Assembly (NCBI GenBank): GCA_012064385.1
Contig: QRDG01001520.1
Span: 744,001-808,000 of the forward strand
Reading direction: 5' to 3'
DNA length: 64,000 bases
Source of the DNA: Puccinellia tenuiflora
Taxonomy: Eukaryota > Streptophyta > Magnoliopsida > Poales > Poaceae
The notes beneath the pieces are model-generated. The model saw only the letters and a program-made list of their open reading frames with translations. It was not told the DNA's origin and made no database searches. Position numbers and translations under genes: made by a program. Positions 1 through 10,639 of the stretch are shown piece by piece; position 1 is the first letter of the stretch; the number at the start of each line of letters is the position of its first letter.

Positions 1-621
1 CCCATTGGCCGATTGACTCGGAACAAGAGCAGAATTAGTCATAGGGCCAGCTTGTATCCAAGGAGCCGAATTTGAATTCGGCATTGATTCGCGTCCCGGA
101 AGTTGCACCGCTGGTCCTGTCTGACCTGCCGGGTAGGGTAAACTCCGGATTGGAGTCAGACAAGACAATGCATTAACAACCCGGTTTTCCCTGTTTGGGC
201 TCATCGGTTATGTGTCCGATGTTTGGCCTTGGGTGGTGTTTTTCTTAGCACTCTCCAGTTCCATGACGGCATTATAAACAGTATTCGTACCTTGTGAAAC
301 ATGAAACTGAATCTCGGCTAATTGTTCAGAAGTAAAGACACTGTTACTTACAACGGGTATGTCGGTGTTTATGCTCAGAGGTGCGTATGCCGGTTCCTTG
401 ATCGGCATGGTTACACCTTGCCGATCCAACTTGAAGCTGGCCAAGTACAACTCCTCGTCTTCCTTTTCCCGCTTGAGCCGCAATGCCACGAACTCCTCGC
501 TCCTCTTCTTCTTCCACTCATCCAGACCCTGGCGTTGTCCCTCCGACAAATCCTCGATGGTTGGCTTGATGATGTTGTCGGTGGTGATGCCGGACGGATC
601 TGTAGCCTTAGACCCAGCCAT
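1..621 (-). pseudogene. gypsy gag fragment, interrupted by a stop
   Basis: Read on the minus strand from an ATG at 619-621, shortly after the primer-binding site of the adjoining LTR. The product starts MAGSKATDPSG and has a Lys/Glu-rich segment (EWKKKRSEEF, LKREKEDEELY), as in the N-terminal part of plant Ty3/gypsy Gag proteins, which package element RNA. A TAA stop at 208-210 ends the ORF after about 137 residues, but the same frame stays open from there to the window edge, so this looks like one nonsense mutation in a longer gag. No zinc knuckle, protease or RT is visible because the element runs off the left end. The position next to PBS and LTR is seen directly; the gypsy assignment is inferred. 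Confidence 0.5.
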
Positions 622-647
622 GGTTGTCCGAGTTAGGCTAGAAATCC

Positions 648-665
648 TCCCCAGCGGAGTCGCCA
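648..665 (-). other. primer-binding site of gypsy element
   Basis: On the minus strand TGGCGACTCCGCTGGGGA lies 5 nt inside the end of the LTR. TGGCG-starting 18-mers in this place are the usual tRNA-primed minus-strand start of plant gypsy elements. I did not assign the tRNA species. Confidence 0.6.
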
Positions 666-670
666 AAAAG

Positions 671-1676
671 TGTGTTGAGATTAAAACGCGTCACACGAAC
701 ACGTCCTCGTGTACCCGCGGTGCCGGGGGAGATACTCCGCAACTCGCCCCGCGGGAGACCGGATCAAGGCGCGATACGCAAGACAATGACCCGGTGTTTT
801 TTGAACCAGACGCCCCAGCACCTCGGGAGGGACCCCGTCGGAGGTGGCCGGCGACGATTGGCTGAGTTAAGCCGGATTGGACCGCTCTCAACTCGATTGT
901 CGATATTCGTCGAAGCTTACGCGAAGTCGCCGAATAACGGAAGCAGAAACAAGGGTTGAGGGTAAAAAGTAGGGTTTGGTATTGATTGTCGATTGTTTTC
1001 TTAGCTTCAATCGGCCGTCACCCCCTACATATATATAGTGGGGCGGTTGGACTTTCCATTACAAGCAATTGTACTTTTACACGGATTACAACTCATAGCA
1101 TAGGTCGGTTCCTATTTCTAAACTAGGCAAGTTTCCGACCGGCGTCGTGTTGGATTTAAACTGCAAGTGTTGTCTCCGGTTCTTTTGGAAAACTTGCCCT
1201 CCGGATTGTTTTCGAACTCCTCCTAAGGCCACCGACTTTCGTTTTGGGCTTTGCAAGATCACTTCGCGTTTGGCATCTCTGGCAGCTTCTAGAATCTTCA
1301 GGATGTTTCGAGTCGAGCCTGCACCGGGTCTCAACCAAATTGAGTTCTGGTCGAACCGGGATACTCCTGCCGGGTCGTCGTTCCGAGCCTTCCGAGTCGT
1401 CCATTTCCTTCTAAATGATCTTGGACCTATGACCCGGTTTCTGATAAAAACCGGGTTAACTCCCGTCGGGTTGACTCCTGCTGGATCCCACCGAGTCGCC
1501 ATTGCCTCCGAGTAAGCTTAATCCGGGACCTGCCACGGGTAAAACCGGGTTAACTCCCGTCGGGTTGATTCCTACTGGATCCCACCGAGTCACCATCGCC
1601 TCCGAGTAAGCTTGATCCGAGACCTGCCAAAAACGGATGATAACAGATAGGATACTAATATCAGTAAGTTCTAACA
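671..1676 (-). mobile_element. 5' LTR of a minus-strand gypsy retrotransposon
   Basis: On the minus strand the segment starts TGTTAGAACTTAC and ends CTCAACACA, i.e. TG...CA, followed by the PBS and gag. Length is about 1.0 kb. A TATA-like run (tatatata) lies at 1028-1037. The second LTR is outside the window to the left, so the target-site duplication cannot be checked. Confidence 0.65.
1451..1632. repeat. 94-bp tandem duplication inside the LTR
   Basis: Two copies start CCGGGTTAACTCCCGTCGGG at 1451 and 1545 (period 94) and differ at a few bases. Both lie in the upstream part of the minus-strand LTR, where promoter and enhancer elements normally sit, so the duplication may be regulatory; that is inference. 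Confidence 0.8.
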
Positions 1677-2145
1677 TCTCATCTGGAAGCTAATTTGGAA
1701 TGAACTCAAAAGTTAAGCGTGCTTGGCCTGGAGCAATCTGAGGATGGGTGACCGAACGGGAAGTTTGACTAAGGTAAGTACTTTGACCTGAGATTGAGAT
1801 TAAGTGTGTGGCTAAGTGGGAAATTCGAAATTTGAAATTTGAAAAAAAAAGTTGGAAAATTCGAAATTTGAAAAAAAAACTTGAAACAAATAAGTTGAAA
1901 AAAAATAATTTTTAAATTTTTTTTAAAAAAATAATTTTGGAAAACAAAATGCCGACGGAATCTACGCCGACGGCTTTGCCGTCGGCATAACCTACGTCAA
2001 CGGTCTTTCTCTACGCCGACGGCAAAAGGCCCTATGCCTACGAGGCAATACGCCGACGGCCGCCGTCGGCACAAGCTATGCTGACGGCAAATTGGCCTAT
2101 GCCGACGGCAAAAGGCCGTCGGCATAGCCGTCCATTCCTGTAGTG
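1677..2145. mobile_element. CACTA transposon terminal region
   Basis: The right boundary reads tcctgtagtg (2136-2145), the reverse complement of CACTACAGGA, a typical CACTA terminus. The preceding ~200 bp hold many direct and inverted copies of GCCGACGGC / GCCGTCGGC, the subterminal transposase-binding-type repeats of grass CACTA elements. AT-rich sequence (1825-1945) lies inside. The left part is not visible because a gypsy LTR abuts at 1676, so the gypsy probably inserted into the CACTA. No transposase is seen. Confidence 0.75.
1704..1764 (+). other. 5S rRNA-like segment (partial)
   Basis: The stretch contains AGTTAAGCGTGCTTGG followed by GGATGGGTGACC and CGGGAAG, with spacing close to the 3' half of plant 5S rRNA. 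These two blocks correspond to box A and box C of the internal Pol III promoter. The 5' half of 5S and the 3' end are missing or diverged, so it is not a functional 5S gene. It lies in or beside the CACTA terminal region. Capture of 5S sequence by a transposon is the likely origin (inference). Confidence 0.7.
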
Positions 2146-2810
2146 ATAGTTGATTTGGTACTCGGTGTTCTTTAATCGTGAACATCCATTTCACGAATGT
2201 AGAGAGATGTGATAGCAGGAGATGCCCTGCCCTTAATTTCAAGGGAATGGCATAGGATGCCCACGAAGTTAGCCACGAACGGAAAGAATTTCAGCAGAGC
2301 TATCCTAGCCAGGTGAGCAGAACAGAACGGAAATTCTGATATCAGTATCACGACGCTAACATGCAGCTTTGCAGACGCGACATTTAAAAAATGACCTCGG
2401 TACATGGTAAAAGGATTAAGCTCCTGACAAGAGTGCATACGCCCTACATATACCTCTTGAAGATTTGAAATACTACAAAAAATTACATCCTCCAAGTACT
2501 AAAGATTGAAATATGCTTCGCACGTGTGATCAACCTCATCCAAATACCCATATGGTTTGCAACAACTTTTTTCCTTTATCCTACTGTCAACTTGCAAAAT
2601 ATCTCTTTACAGCTTGGGTATTAAACTTTCTCCTATAGGAATATACTATAAGAAATGGCTACGTCGTTCTAGACTGGTAGGTATAACTTATTTTTGCCCG
2701 AACTACCCACGAGCCGCTTGCCCTCCATTGCGAAAAAAAAAACATGTTTACCGCTTTTTGTTGGGGTCAAGACTTATCTGCTTGTTTTATGTTAATCAGT
2801 TTTCCTTGAT
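2146..2810. other. intergenic, no gene recognised
   Basis: Short ORFs on both strands lack recognisable domains. No terminal repeat or tRNA is seen. Confidence 0.5.
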
Positions 2811-2850
2811 ACTCAAGCGTCTGGATAAGAGTTCATCATTGCACATGAAC
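2811..2850 (-). mobile_element. truncated inverted Harbinger-type MITE end
   Basis: 2811-2837 is an imperfect inverted copy (about 27 bp) of 2867-2893, the start of the next MITE, and runs up to the TTA at 2851-2853. It looks like the end of a related MITE in opposite orientation whose other end is not found upstream. Together with 2867-2893 it would form a ~27-bp stem. Confidence 0.45.
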
Positions 2851-2853
2851 TTA

Positions 2854-3091
2854 GGACATCTACATCGATGGACTCTTATGTGGACGCTTGAGTAGACAAA
2901 ACGATAATTCTAAAATGAGCGGACAAGCTTCTATATCTCCAACGGGAAACACTAGTTTCAGACGAGAATAGAAGCAGAACAGTAGAACACCCGGCGTCAA
3001 AATTAGCAGCGACGCTAGCCAAATTCCAGAGATCGTAGCGGTCAGGAAAACAACCCTAGCGCCCACTCTAAATGTGTCGGTTGTAATGACC
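2854..3091 (+). mobile_element. Harbinger (Tourist-like) MITE, copy A
   Basis: A 238-bp element flanked by TTA (2851-2853 and 3092-3094), the usual PIF/Harbinger target duplication. Its start (GGACATCTACATCGATGGAC) and interior are homologous to copy B, e.g. a shared CAACCCTAG/CAAACCCTAG block near the right end. The right end ggttgtaatgacc pairs imperfectly with the left end. Non-coding. Confidence 0.6.
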
Positions 3092-3094
3092 TTA

Positions 3095-3369
3095 GAGCAT
3101 GTACAATGTTAGACGCTAGGTAGACGCTTAGGTGAGAAAAAAGAATACCAGGAAATCTATTATCAGCTAAGCAGCTAAGCACTTGGCATCCCAACTCGCG
3201 ATAACTTGAACCTTCTCGTGTGGTAGAAAAAGCGGTATAGCGACCGATGCCTCAATTAGCGTCGACGCAACGGACAATTCCGGACTTCGCTAGGAATTGC
3301 ACGTAGCTGCCAGCAGGGAAACAAACCCTAGTGACCGCTCCCTCTAAGCGACGCGAGTTGTACATGCCC
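3095..3369 (+). mobile_element. Harbinger (Tourist-like) MITE, copy B
   Basis: A 275-bp element starting GAGCATGTACAA and ending TTGTACATGCCC (terminal inverted repeats), with TTA at 3092-3094 and 3370-3372. The left TTA is the same triplet that ends copy A, so B appears to have inserted into A's target duplication. Non-coding. Confidence 0.75.
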
Positions 3370-3372
3370 TTA

Positions 3373-4503
3373 TACGCGCTAACAACAGGCTCAAAGGCTA
3401 ACAAAAAAAAAAAGGCTCAAGCTCCTCCTCATGTCCCGTTCGAGCCTATCACGGCTGCTTGCTCACTTGGTTTGGTTAATTGCCACAGTGAACTGACGTC
3501 CAAAACTAACGACCAGTTCGTTCTCCCGATAGGGCCTGAAGCGTAGCTAGTCTGTCATCTGCAGACACAGAAGCAACTTGTGTCGTGTGACAGCGGCGCG
3601 CAGTGGCCTCCAAGAATGGCAATACCGGCACGGCGGCGGCGGCGAGATGGACAGGAGACAACTAGACAAGGGTGAACGAGCCGAAGAGGTGGAGCGGCGT
3701 ACGTCGGGAGAGGAGATACTCACTCACGTCAGCCTCCGCTCTTTTGGAGTTTGGGGAGCATCTCATCACTGGAGAGAAGTTTCTAGCTTTGGTCTCCCCG
3801 CCGACCCGCCGTCGTCGTCACGACCATTCCTTTCCCACGGCCGGGGATACGGAAAGGGACGGGTTAAATTAATCAGCCACAACTATTTTCTCAAAAAAGG
3901 AACAACAAGATTCAGCCGCGAGTACAGCTGTCGATCGACGAGGAGAACTCGGATACGCAGGGCGTCCACGCGGCATGCCCCCCCGTGCGACAGCGGCGGA
4001 TAACGGCGACGTAATTCAGGCACCCCACGAAATGTAACGTTATTCATTTTTCTGATAGAGAAGTAACGTTATTCTTGACACCTATCTGCCACCGTTTTAT
4101 AGACGGGAAAAAAGAAGAAGAGCACTAGCTAGCCAGCATATGCACTATTCTAGCTTATCCTATTTGTGTTTTTAATATTTGAGATTGTATTTTTATAATT
4201 TTAGGACATCAAAACTAGGCACGTACTTCGGAACAGTCCAATTTGGCGCTAGGCAATTAATGATTAATAGTCATATGAGGAGCCATACACGTGTACCCGT
4301 TTTGAAAATTAGAGCGCACATTATTTTTAGTGAAGCGAAAATTTCACATGCTCCCGTTAAAGAAGACGTTAGGGAGTAGGTAGTATTTGACATCGATTTC
4401 CTTGTATTTAGTTGGTGGCTGTCATATGGATTTTTTGAATTATATACTTATTCGGTAATACTCAAATATCAAATATGTATTAGAGGATATTCAATATCAG
4501 TAA
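3373..4503. other. intergenic, no gene recognised
   Basis: A GC-richer patch (3590-4010) has short ORFs without recognisable domains; the rest is AT-rich. No TIR, LTR or RNA gene is seen. Confidence 0.5.
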
Positions 4504-5646
4504 CATGAGCTGTAACATGGATTACAAGTGAGTTTTTTCGGTTACATATGAGATTGGTTTCCAACTGAGAAAAATACTCTCGGATAGTTGGATTGGTTCG
4601 TGTTTAGTGTTAATCATGAGTTGCGATTGCTGAGAAACATGCCTTAAATCGTTCCGTTGATTTATGATTCGTGCCAATCATATGTTACCATGTGTTTAGG
4701 TAGAAAATCAAAATTAAAATCTCAGTATGGAATATATGGTACACTGGCTGCGTGAACATGTTTCGACCCATCTCTATCGGTGCAGCGAACCTGCGTGAAC
4801 ACTTTAGAGAGGGGTCTACTTGGCTCATGGAATTTGCTCGATTCTTCTGACTTCTCACCTCCAGCTAACAACAAAGATAATCGCAAGGAAAAAATAACAA
4901 CATAGAGCTAGATAGAAGGAGGGAGGCATACAACCTTTGCGCTCTAATGACAATTATTACTAACACACGCTATTTTCTCATAAATCATAGTTAGCCTCTA
5001 TGAAGCTCGTTTCAAAAATTCCGTGATCCTAATTATGTTCTTTATTTTATTGGCAAAACTTTTTAATTGGAACTAAAGATCTAATTTCCTAGACGTGGAT
5101 ACGTACTTTTGTTGATAATCCCAATGCGAATAACTGCCTCAACTTGGACGGTAGATGTAGAAGGTTCGCACAAATTAATCCGGTTCATTCCTCGGAAAAG
5201 ATGCGAGGTGGTCATTCGTATTGTATGCCATATTGGGCAGAGGAGAGAAGATATATGCCAATTCGTTTGCTGACGAGGAGGAACTTTCAGGATGCCAAGG
5301 ACAAAAATCTACACAATTGAGTCTAGTCGCTGTAGTCCTCTTAATATGTCCCCATAATCTGTTTTAAAAAAATGTCACCATAAAGTTCTCTAGTCATTTC
5401 GATGCCTTTCTAAACAACAGCATAAAGTCTTCAGGGCTCAAGTGGATAGTGGCCAATGGTCCGGTAAATCCACGCCCGCCTTTTTAAAGTCGAAATGTAT
5501 GGATAAAATGTGATATTCTTTTCCCTCGCAAGAAGATGATATCATCTTCCAAAAATGATAAAATCAGGTAAAATGTGTCTATTTGTAAAGCTCATATGCT
5601 TATTTTGTTTGCCTAGAAGCGACTTGATATCCAGGAATTACACAAC

Positions 5647-5883
5647 TTATAATTGCATCCTTTGCTTTGCTAAATAGTGCGCAACTACATTGCATGTACG
5701 CCGCATGTGCTTGACCGAAAAACCGCCTAGAAGCGACTTGATATCTTCGACTAGAGGACCATGAACAGACCGATCCAGCTCCTTGTTATTCAGCTTGCTC
5801 ACTGCACCGATACAAACCGTGTGCGATTGGGAAAGAATAAATTGTCCGATCTGTATTAGTGACCCAACATTGTCGTTCTTCTC
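5647..5883 (-). pseudogene. RNase H-like (RVT_3) domain fragment, tandem copy 1
   Basis: The minus-strand frame is open for 78 codons without an ATG and ends at TAA (5647-5649). It contains ELDRSVHGPLVEDIKSLL and later RRTCNVVAHYLAK, which match the C-terminal half of the plant RVT_3 RNase H-like family: a catalytic-type Asp, then the R-x-x-N-x-V-A-H-x-L-A motif. Such domains end LINE ORF2 proteins and also occur in stand-alone plant genes. The N-terminal half (first catalytic Asp and Glu) is absent. Relative to copy 2 it lacks three residues (9-bp in-frame deletion) just before the SVKHM segment. A non-functional remnant is most likely. Confidence 0.6.
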
Positions 5884-7164
5884 GAAAAAAAGAAATTCTC
5901 ACATGTGTTAGGGAAAACAAACACAGTTCTTACATACGGCTATGCTAATTTTTAGTCGAGGTTAGAATTAATATTCCGAGTCGACTCTCGGACCGTTAGA
6001 TTGCATTCTGATTGTTGCGATCCATGAGCTGTAACATGGATTACAAGTGAGTTTTTTCGGTTACATATGAGATTGGTTTCCAACTGAGAAAAATACTCTC
6101 GGATAGTTGGATTGGTTCGTGTTTAGTGTTAATCATGAGTTGCGATTGCTGAGAAACATGCCTTAAATCGTTCCGTTGATTTATGATTCGTGCCAATCAT
6201 ATGTTACCATGTGTTTAGGTAGAAAATCAAAATTAAAATCTCAGTATGGAATATATGGTACACTGGCTGCGTGAACATGTTTCGACCCATCTCTATCGGT
6301 GCAGCGAACCTGCGTGAACACTTTAGAGAGGGGTCTACTTGGCTCATGGAATTTGCTCGATTCTTCTGACTTCTCACCTCCAGCTAACAACAAAGATAAT
6401 CGCAAGGAAAAAATAACAACATAGAGCTAGATAGAAGGAGGGAGGCATACAACCTTTGCGCTCTAATGACAATTATTACTAACACATGCTATTTCCTCAT
6501 AAATCATATTTAGCCTCTATGAAGCTCGTTTAAAAAATTCCGTGATCCGAATTATTTTCTTTATTTTATTGGCAAAACTTTTTAATTGGAACCAAAGATC
6601 TAATTTCCTAGACGTGGATACGTACTTTTGTTGATAATCCCAATGCAAATAACTGCCTCAACTTGGACGGCAGATGTAGAAGGTTCGCACAAATTAATCC
6701 GGTTCATTCCTCGGAAAAGATGCGAGGTGGTCATTCGTATTGTATGCCATATTGGGCAGAGGAGAGAAGATATATGCCAATTCGTTTGCTGACGAGGAGG
6801 AACTTTCAGGATGCCAAGGACAAAAATCTACAGAATTGAGTTTAGTCGCTGTAGTCCTCTTAATATGTCCCCATAATCTGTTTAAAAAAATGTCACCATA
6901 AAGTTCTCTAGTCATTTCGATGCCTTTCTAAACAACAGCATAAAGTCTTCAGGGCTCAATTGGATAGCGGCCAATGGTCCGGTAAATCCACGCCCGCCTT
7001 TTTAAAGTCGAAATGTATGGATAAAATGTGATATTCTTTTCCCTCTCAAGAAGATGATATCATCTTCCAAAAATGATAAAATCAGGTAAAATGTGTCTAT
7101 TTGTAAAGCTCATATGCTTATTTTGTTTGCCTAGAAGCGACTTGATATCCAGGAATTACACAAC

Positions 7165-7410
7165 TTATAATTGCATCCTTTCCTTTGCTAAATAGTGCGC
7201 AACTATATTGCATGTACGCCGCACGTGCTTGACCGAAAATTCATGAAAACCGTCTAGAAGCGACTTGATATCTTCGACTAGAGGGCCATGAACAGACCGA
7301 TCCAGCTCCTTGTTATTCAGCTTGCTCACTGCACCGATACAAACCGTGTGCGATTGGTAAAGAATAAATTGTCCGATCTGTATTAGTGACCCAACATTGT
7401 CGTTCTTCTC
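7165..7410 (-). pseudogene. RNase H-like (RVT_3) domain fragment, tandem copy 2
   Basis: Same fragment as at 5647-5883, in the second tandem unit, 81 codons plus TAA, with the three extra residues (HEF) before SVKHM. The reading frame is preserved between copies although no start codon or upstream exon is visible, so it may be an exon of a lost gene or a LINE 3' piece. Confidence 0.6.
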
Positions 7411-7842
7411 GAAAAGAAATTCTCACATGTGTTGGGGAAAACAAACACAGTTCTTACATACGACTATGCTAATTTTTAGTCGAGGTTAGAAACTTAGAAT
7501 TAATATTCCGAGTCGACTCTCGGACCGTTAGATTGCATTCTGATTGTTGCGACCCATGAGCCGTAACATGCATGGATTACAAGTGAGGTTTTTCTGTTAC
7601 ATATGAGATTGGTTTCCAACTGAGAAAAATACTCTCAGATAGTTGGATTGGTTCGTGTTTAGTGTTAATCATGAGTTGCGATTGCTGAGAAACATGCCTT
7701 AAATCGTTCCGTTGATTTATGATATATGTTACCATGTGTTTAGGTAGAAAATCAAAATTAAAATCTCAGTATGGAATATATATATATGGTAGACTGGCTG
7801 CGTGAACATGTTTCGACCCATCTCTATCGGTGCAGCGAACCT

Positions 7843-8904
7843 GTAGCTGAAACGTGCTCTCATGAATGCATATGCATGATGCATCGCAGTCCAGCATCAC
7901 GTGGCGGCAGATGGGCATATGGGGTCGAAGAGCTGCCCAAGCTAGCTCGGCGCGCGTCGTAGGCCTGCATTATAGGACGTCGACCCCGGCCGTTCCAACC
8001 AACCATGCGCCCGCAGCTGGGGAACCGAGACGGGTCGGCCGGCCGGGTGGCTCAGTTATCTTCCTCCGCGCGGTCCCCGGCGACGGCGGGTTCGTCGCGC
8101 TCCATGCGAATCTCCATTGTAGCGCGCTGTGCACGTGTAGTCGTTGGCACTCGCTCGTCAGCTCTAGCGTTTGGCCAGATATACGATCCATAGACCTAAT
8201 CTTGGTCGCCGCAATAATTGTCCAAGCGGCGGGATCAACGCACAGTGCAACGCCGCCATGCAAACCCCATGCCACTCTGGCAAGGAAGTCTTTTAATTGG
8301 ACCTGTTTATGAACGGTTGACTGAGAATTAGTTAAAATTCAGCCGACTCTGAGACTATCCAATTGCTTCATGATTCATGAATGTGTTTATATTTATTTGG
8401 TGGACCGTCAAGTAATCATTGAAACAATACTGATATATATTCACAACAATTCCAAAGTGCTTCATATATAACATAGATCACATCTAATAGATTTTCATCA
8501 CTATGCGTATACAAATCACATTGGGCGGATCTTCATCACTTTATATAGACGTATTACCATGGGTACAGATTATCTAGTATCTAATTACAAATAAACATAT
8601 CAGGACATATATATCCTTATAATTTTCTTAAATATATATCATAGTTAGTGGTTTATCAATACTGGTGGGTGGGTCCTTAATTAATGCTTCTACTATCTGT
8701 TAATTAACCAAAATTTCCAAAGCCTTATAAGAATATTCCAAAGATCTTGTGCTTGTTTCATAAGAACTCTATAGGTTTTTTTTTTAGAGAATTCGAACCT
8801 GAAGGATTTTGATCGCAAGACTTAGGATACTTTTCCGATCCCCAAGGATTCCTTTCGCTGTATTTCGGAAGAAAAGTTCCATGTACTCAAATGATCTCTT
8901 GCTA
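7843..8904. other. intergenic, upstream of FPF1-like gene
   Basis: A GC-rich patch at 7900-8285 precedes AT-rich DNA. Short ORFs on both strands lack recognisable domains. It may hold distal promoter sequence of the downstream gene. Confidence 0.4.
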
Positions 8905-9026
8905 CTCCCTCCGTTCCAATAAAGATGTCATAAGTTTGTCTAAATTTTGATGTATCTAGACATGATTTAGTCTATAGATACATACAAAATTTGGACAAAT
9001 CAGTGACATTCTTTTTGGGACAGAGG
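8905..9026. mobile_element. Stowaway (Tc1/mariner) MITE
   Basis: A 122-bp element, CTCCCTCCGTTCC at the left and GGGACAGAGG at the right, flanked by TA (8903-8904, 9027-9028). The interior is palindromic around GTATCTAGACATGATTTAGT. It shares its interior with the element at 16492-16615. It lies ~560 bp upstream of the FPF1-like start codon. Confidence 0.85.
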
Positions 9027-9310
9027 TAGAACTATTTCTACTCATTTATTTTTCAGTGGTGTGTCAAACATCTTCCATGCAGAGTCATATGCTTTTCAAT
9101 CCCATAAGATCACACCTATAGCATTTTATTATGCGCGTAGTTGCATTTATGTAGTTAGGTGAAAGTGCCACACCGGGTATTCACGAATTTGACCTTCATA
9201 GTAAAGATTGTATGAAACTATAATCCCGGGATTTTCTATTTTTTGTGTTTTAAAAATCCTGCAGATCGTGAATATATATATTTCCCAAATCCCAAAAGGA
9301 CCCGTGGCTC

Positions 9311-9318
9311 TATATATC
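9311..9318 (+). promoter_or_regulatory. candidate TATA box of FPF1-like gene
   Basis: TATATATC lies 270 bp upstream of the ATG, in a local rise of GC content. A second candidate, CTACATAA near 9397-9404, would place transcription start near 9430 and a shorter leader. The sequence alone does not decide between them. Confidence 0.35.
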
Positions 9319-9587
9319 AAGTGGGACCGCTACCGTTCCCGCCTGAGCATTGGCTACCGCGCGGGAGAGGCTGGCTCCCGGCCGGCACCTTTGCGCCTAC
9401 ATAACCACCACCCCGGGAGCACAGCTTAATCATACTACAGAGAAGCCTGCGCGCACGCCATAGGAAGTAGAAGAAGATCACTGCAACTAGAAGCAGCACC
9501 CACCCACTCTAGTGTAGTCTGCAGATCGACACAGCTACTACTCGCGCGCGATATCCACGAAATATCATCAAGCAGCTAGTAAGCAGG

Positions 9588-9926
9588 ATGTCCGGTTCTG
9601 GCTCAGGTGTGTGGGTTTTCAAGAACGGCGTGATGCAGCTGCAGGCGGAGCAACCGGCGGCGAGCCGGAAGGCGCTGCTGTACGTGGCGACGGGGGAGAG
9701 GATGGCGTCGCTGGAGCTGCTGGAGCGGCGCCTCGGCGCGCACGGCTGGGAGCGCTACTACGAGAACCGCGACATCGTGCAGCTCCACCGCCGCGACGGC
9801 GGCATCGACCTCATCTCCCTCCCGCGGGACTTCGCGCAATTTCGATCCACCCACATGTACGACGTCGTCCTCAAGAACCGCGATCACTTCAAGGTCGTCG
9901 ACCTCCCGCCACCTGCAGCTAATTGA
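9588..9926 (+). CDS. flowering-promoting factor 1-like protein
   Basis: A 112-residue single-exon ORF. It carries the hallmarks of the FPF1/RAA1 family in order: GVWVFKNGV (residues 7-15), a central RKALLYVATGE segment, GWERYY (about 53-58), a Q-L-H-R-R stretch, DLISLPRDF (about 74-82), and HMYDVVLKNRDHFKV near the C terminus. Length matches the usual 100-125 residues. FPF1-type proteins are small plant-specific proteins linked to flowering time, gibberellin response, and root or internode growth; their biochemical activity is not established. There is no signal peptide or membrane segment. The start is chosen because the family begins MSG-x-WVFKNGV and the next in-frame ATG is inside the domain. 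This is the only confident host gene in the window. Confidence 0.93.
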   Translation: MSGSGSGVWVFKNGVMQLQAEQPAASRKALLYVATGERMASLELLERRLGAHGWERYYENRDIVQLHRRDGGIDLISLPRDFAQFRSTHMYDVVLKNRDHFKVVDLPPPAAN

Positions 9927-10639
9927 CGGCATCAGCAACGTCGTCCATGCATGCATGCTATCTTATGTATGATTTGCCTCGCAAAAGAAAACTAGTACTT
10001 TCATGTAGCAAGCATGAAATGCGTGTGTTTTAGTTCATTGTGTGTGTGTGCGCGCGCGTGTGGTAGCAGCTTGCATATTACTATCTACGCGTACTGCTTC
10101 TGCATTTGCTTGAGCCGTGCAATTAGTGTGTGGAATGTGTTGGTTTGTGTGTGACTGAAGAGTGACAGTTGCCAGTCCCATATGTGTCCCGCTTATTCGA
10201 TCAAATGGTGACCTTCGTTCTTGAAAAGGAGGACCATATTGGAGTCGATGTTGTCCGCCGCTCAAAGCGTAGATTTCTGGGGTGTTATATACACAGTCGT
10301 CGGCATTTTTTGGCTGAAGCCTCGTCCGGTCTGGTTCGGTCCCGCTGCTCACTCGCCGACTGTTAGAATTTTATGGGCGGGCGGTGCGTTGGCTTGTGCA
10401 ATCTTAGAGTTGCGGTCGGCTCCTGGAGTTCTTGTCTTCAGTCGCGTGGCCAGGGGCTCAGTGTATCGTCTTCTCGATGGTGGAAAGCGAGTTGTTGTCG
10501 TTCGGCTGGTGTGGGTTGTGTTATCAAATGTGTGGCGTCGTGTGTGTATGTGTAACCTGCTTGGAGTTGTACCGGCCGTATTGGTCTATTCTTTTATGAA
10601 ATTTGATGCACCTTTCAGTGTGTATCCATGAAGAAAAAG
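9927..10639 (+). other. 3' flank / possible 3' UTR of FPF1-like gene
   Basis: No further coding sequence is recognised. The first part (to ~10030) is a plausible 3' UTR. A GT-rich region follows, and the poly(A) site is not identifiable by eye. Confidence 0.35.
10039..10062. repeat. (TG)n(CG)n microsatellite
   Basis: A run of TG dinucleotides passes into CG dinucleotides and back to TG (about 24 bp). Alternating purine-pyrimidine DNA of this kind can adopt Z-form. It lies just downstream of the FPF1-like stop codon. Confidence 0.85.

Larger units (their letters stand above)
4504..7842. repeat. tandem segmental duplication, ~1.52 kb unit x 2.2
   Basis: Three copies start at the motif CATGAGC(T/C)GTAACATG at 4504, 6023 and 7555 (periods 1519 and 1532). 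Copies 1 and 2 are complete and nearly identical. Copy 3 stops after ~288 bp, at GCAGCGAACCTG near 7842. A ~290-bp segment therefore occurs three times around two ~1.23 kb spacers, as expected from unequal crossing-over. I do not see clear TG...CA ends, a PBS or a polypurine tract, so an LTR-based origin is not supported. Each unit holds an RNase-H-like pseudogene fragment on the minus strand. Confidence 0.9.

Noticed and set aside
1704..1764. Functional 5S rRNA gene
   Set aside because: Only about half of the 5S sequence is present; the 5' half and the terminator context are missing.
4504..7842. LTR retrotransposon tandem array (LTR-internal-LTR-internal-LTR)
   Set aside because: The 290-bp repeated segment lacks clear TG...CA ends, PBS and polypurine tract.
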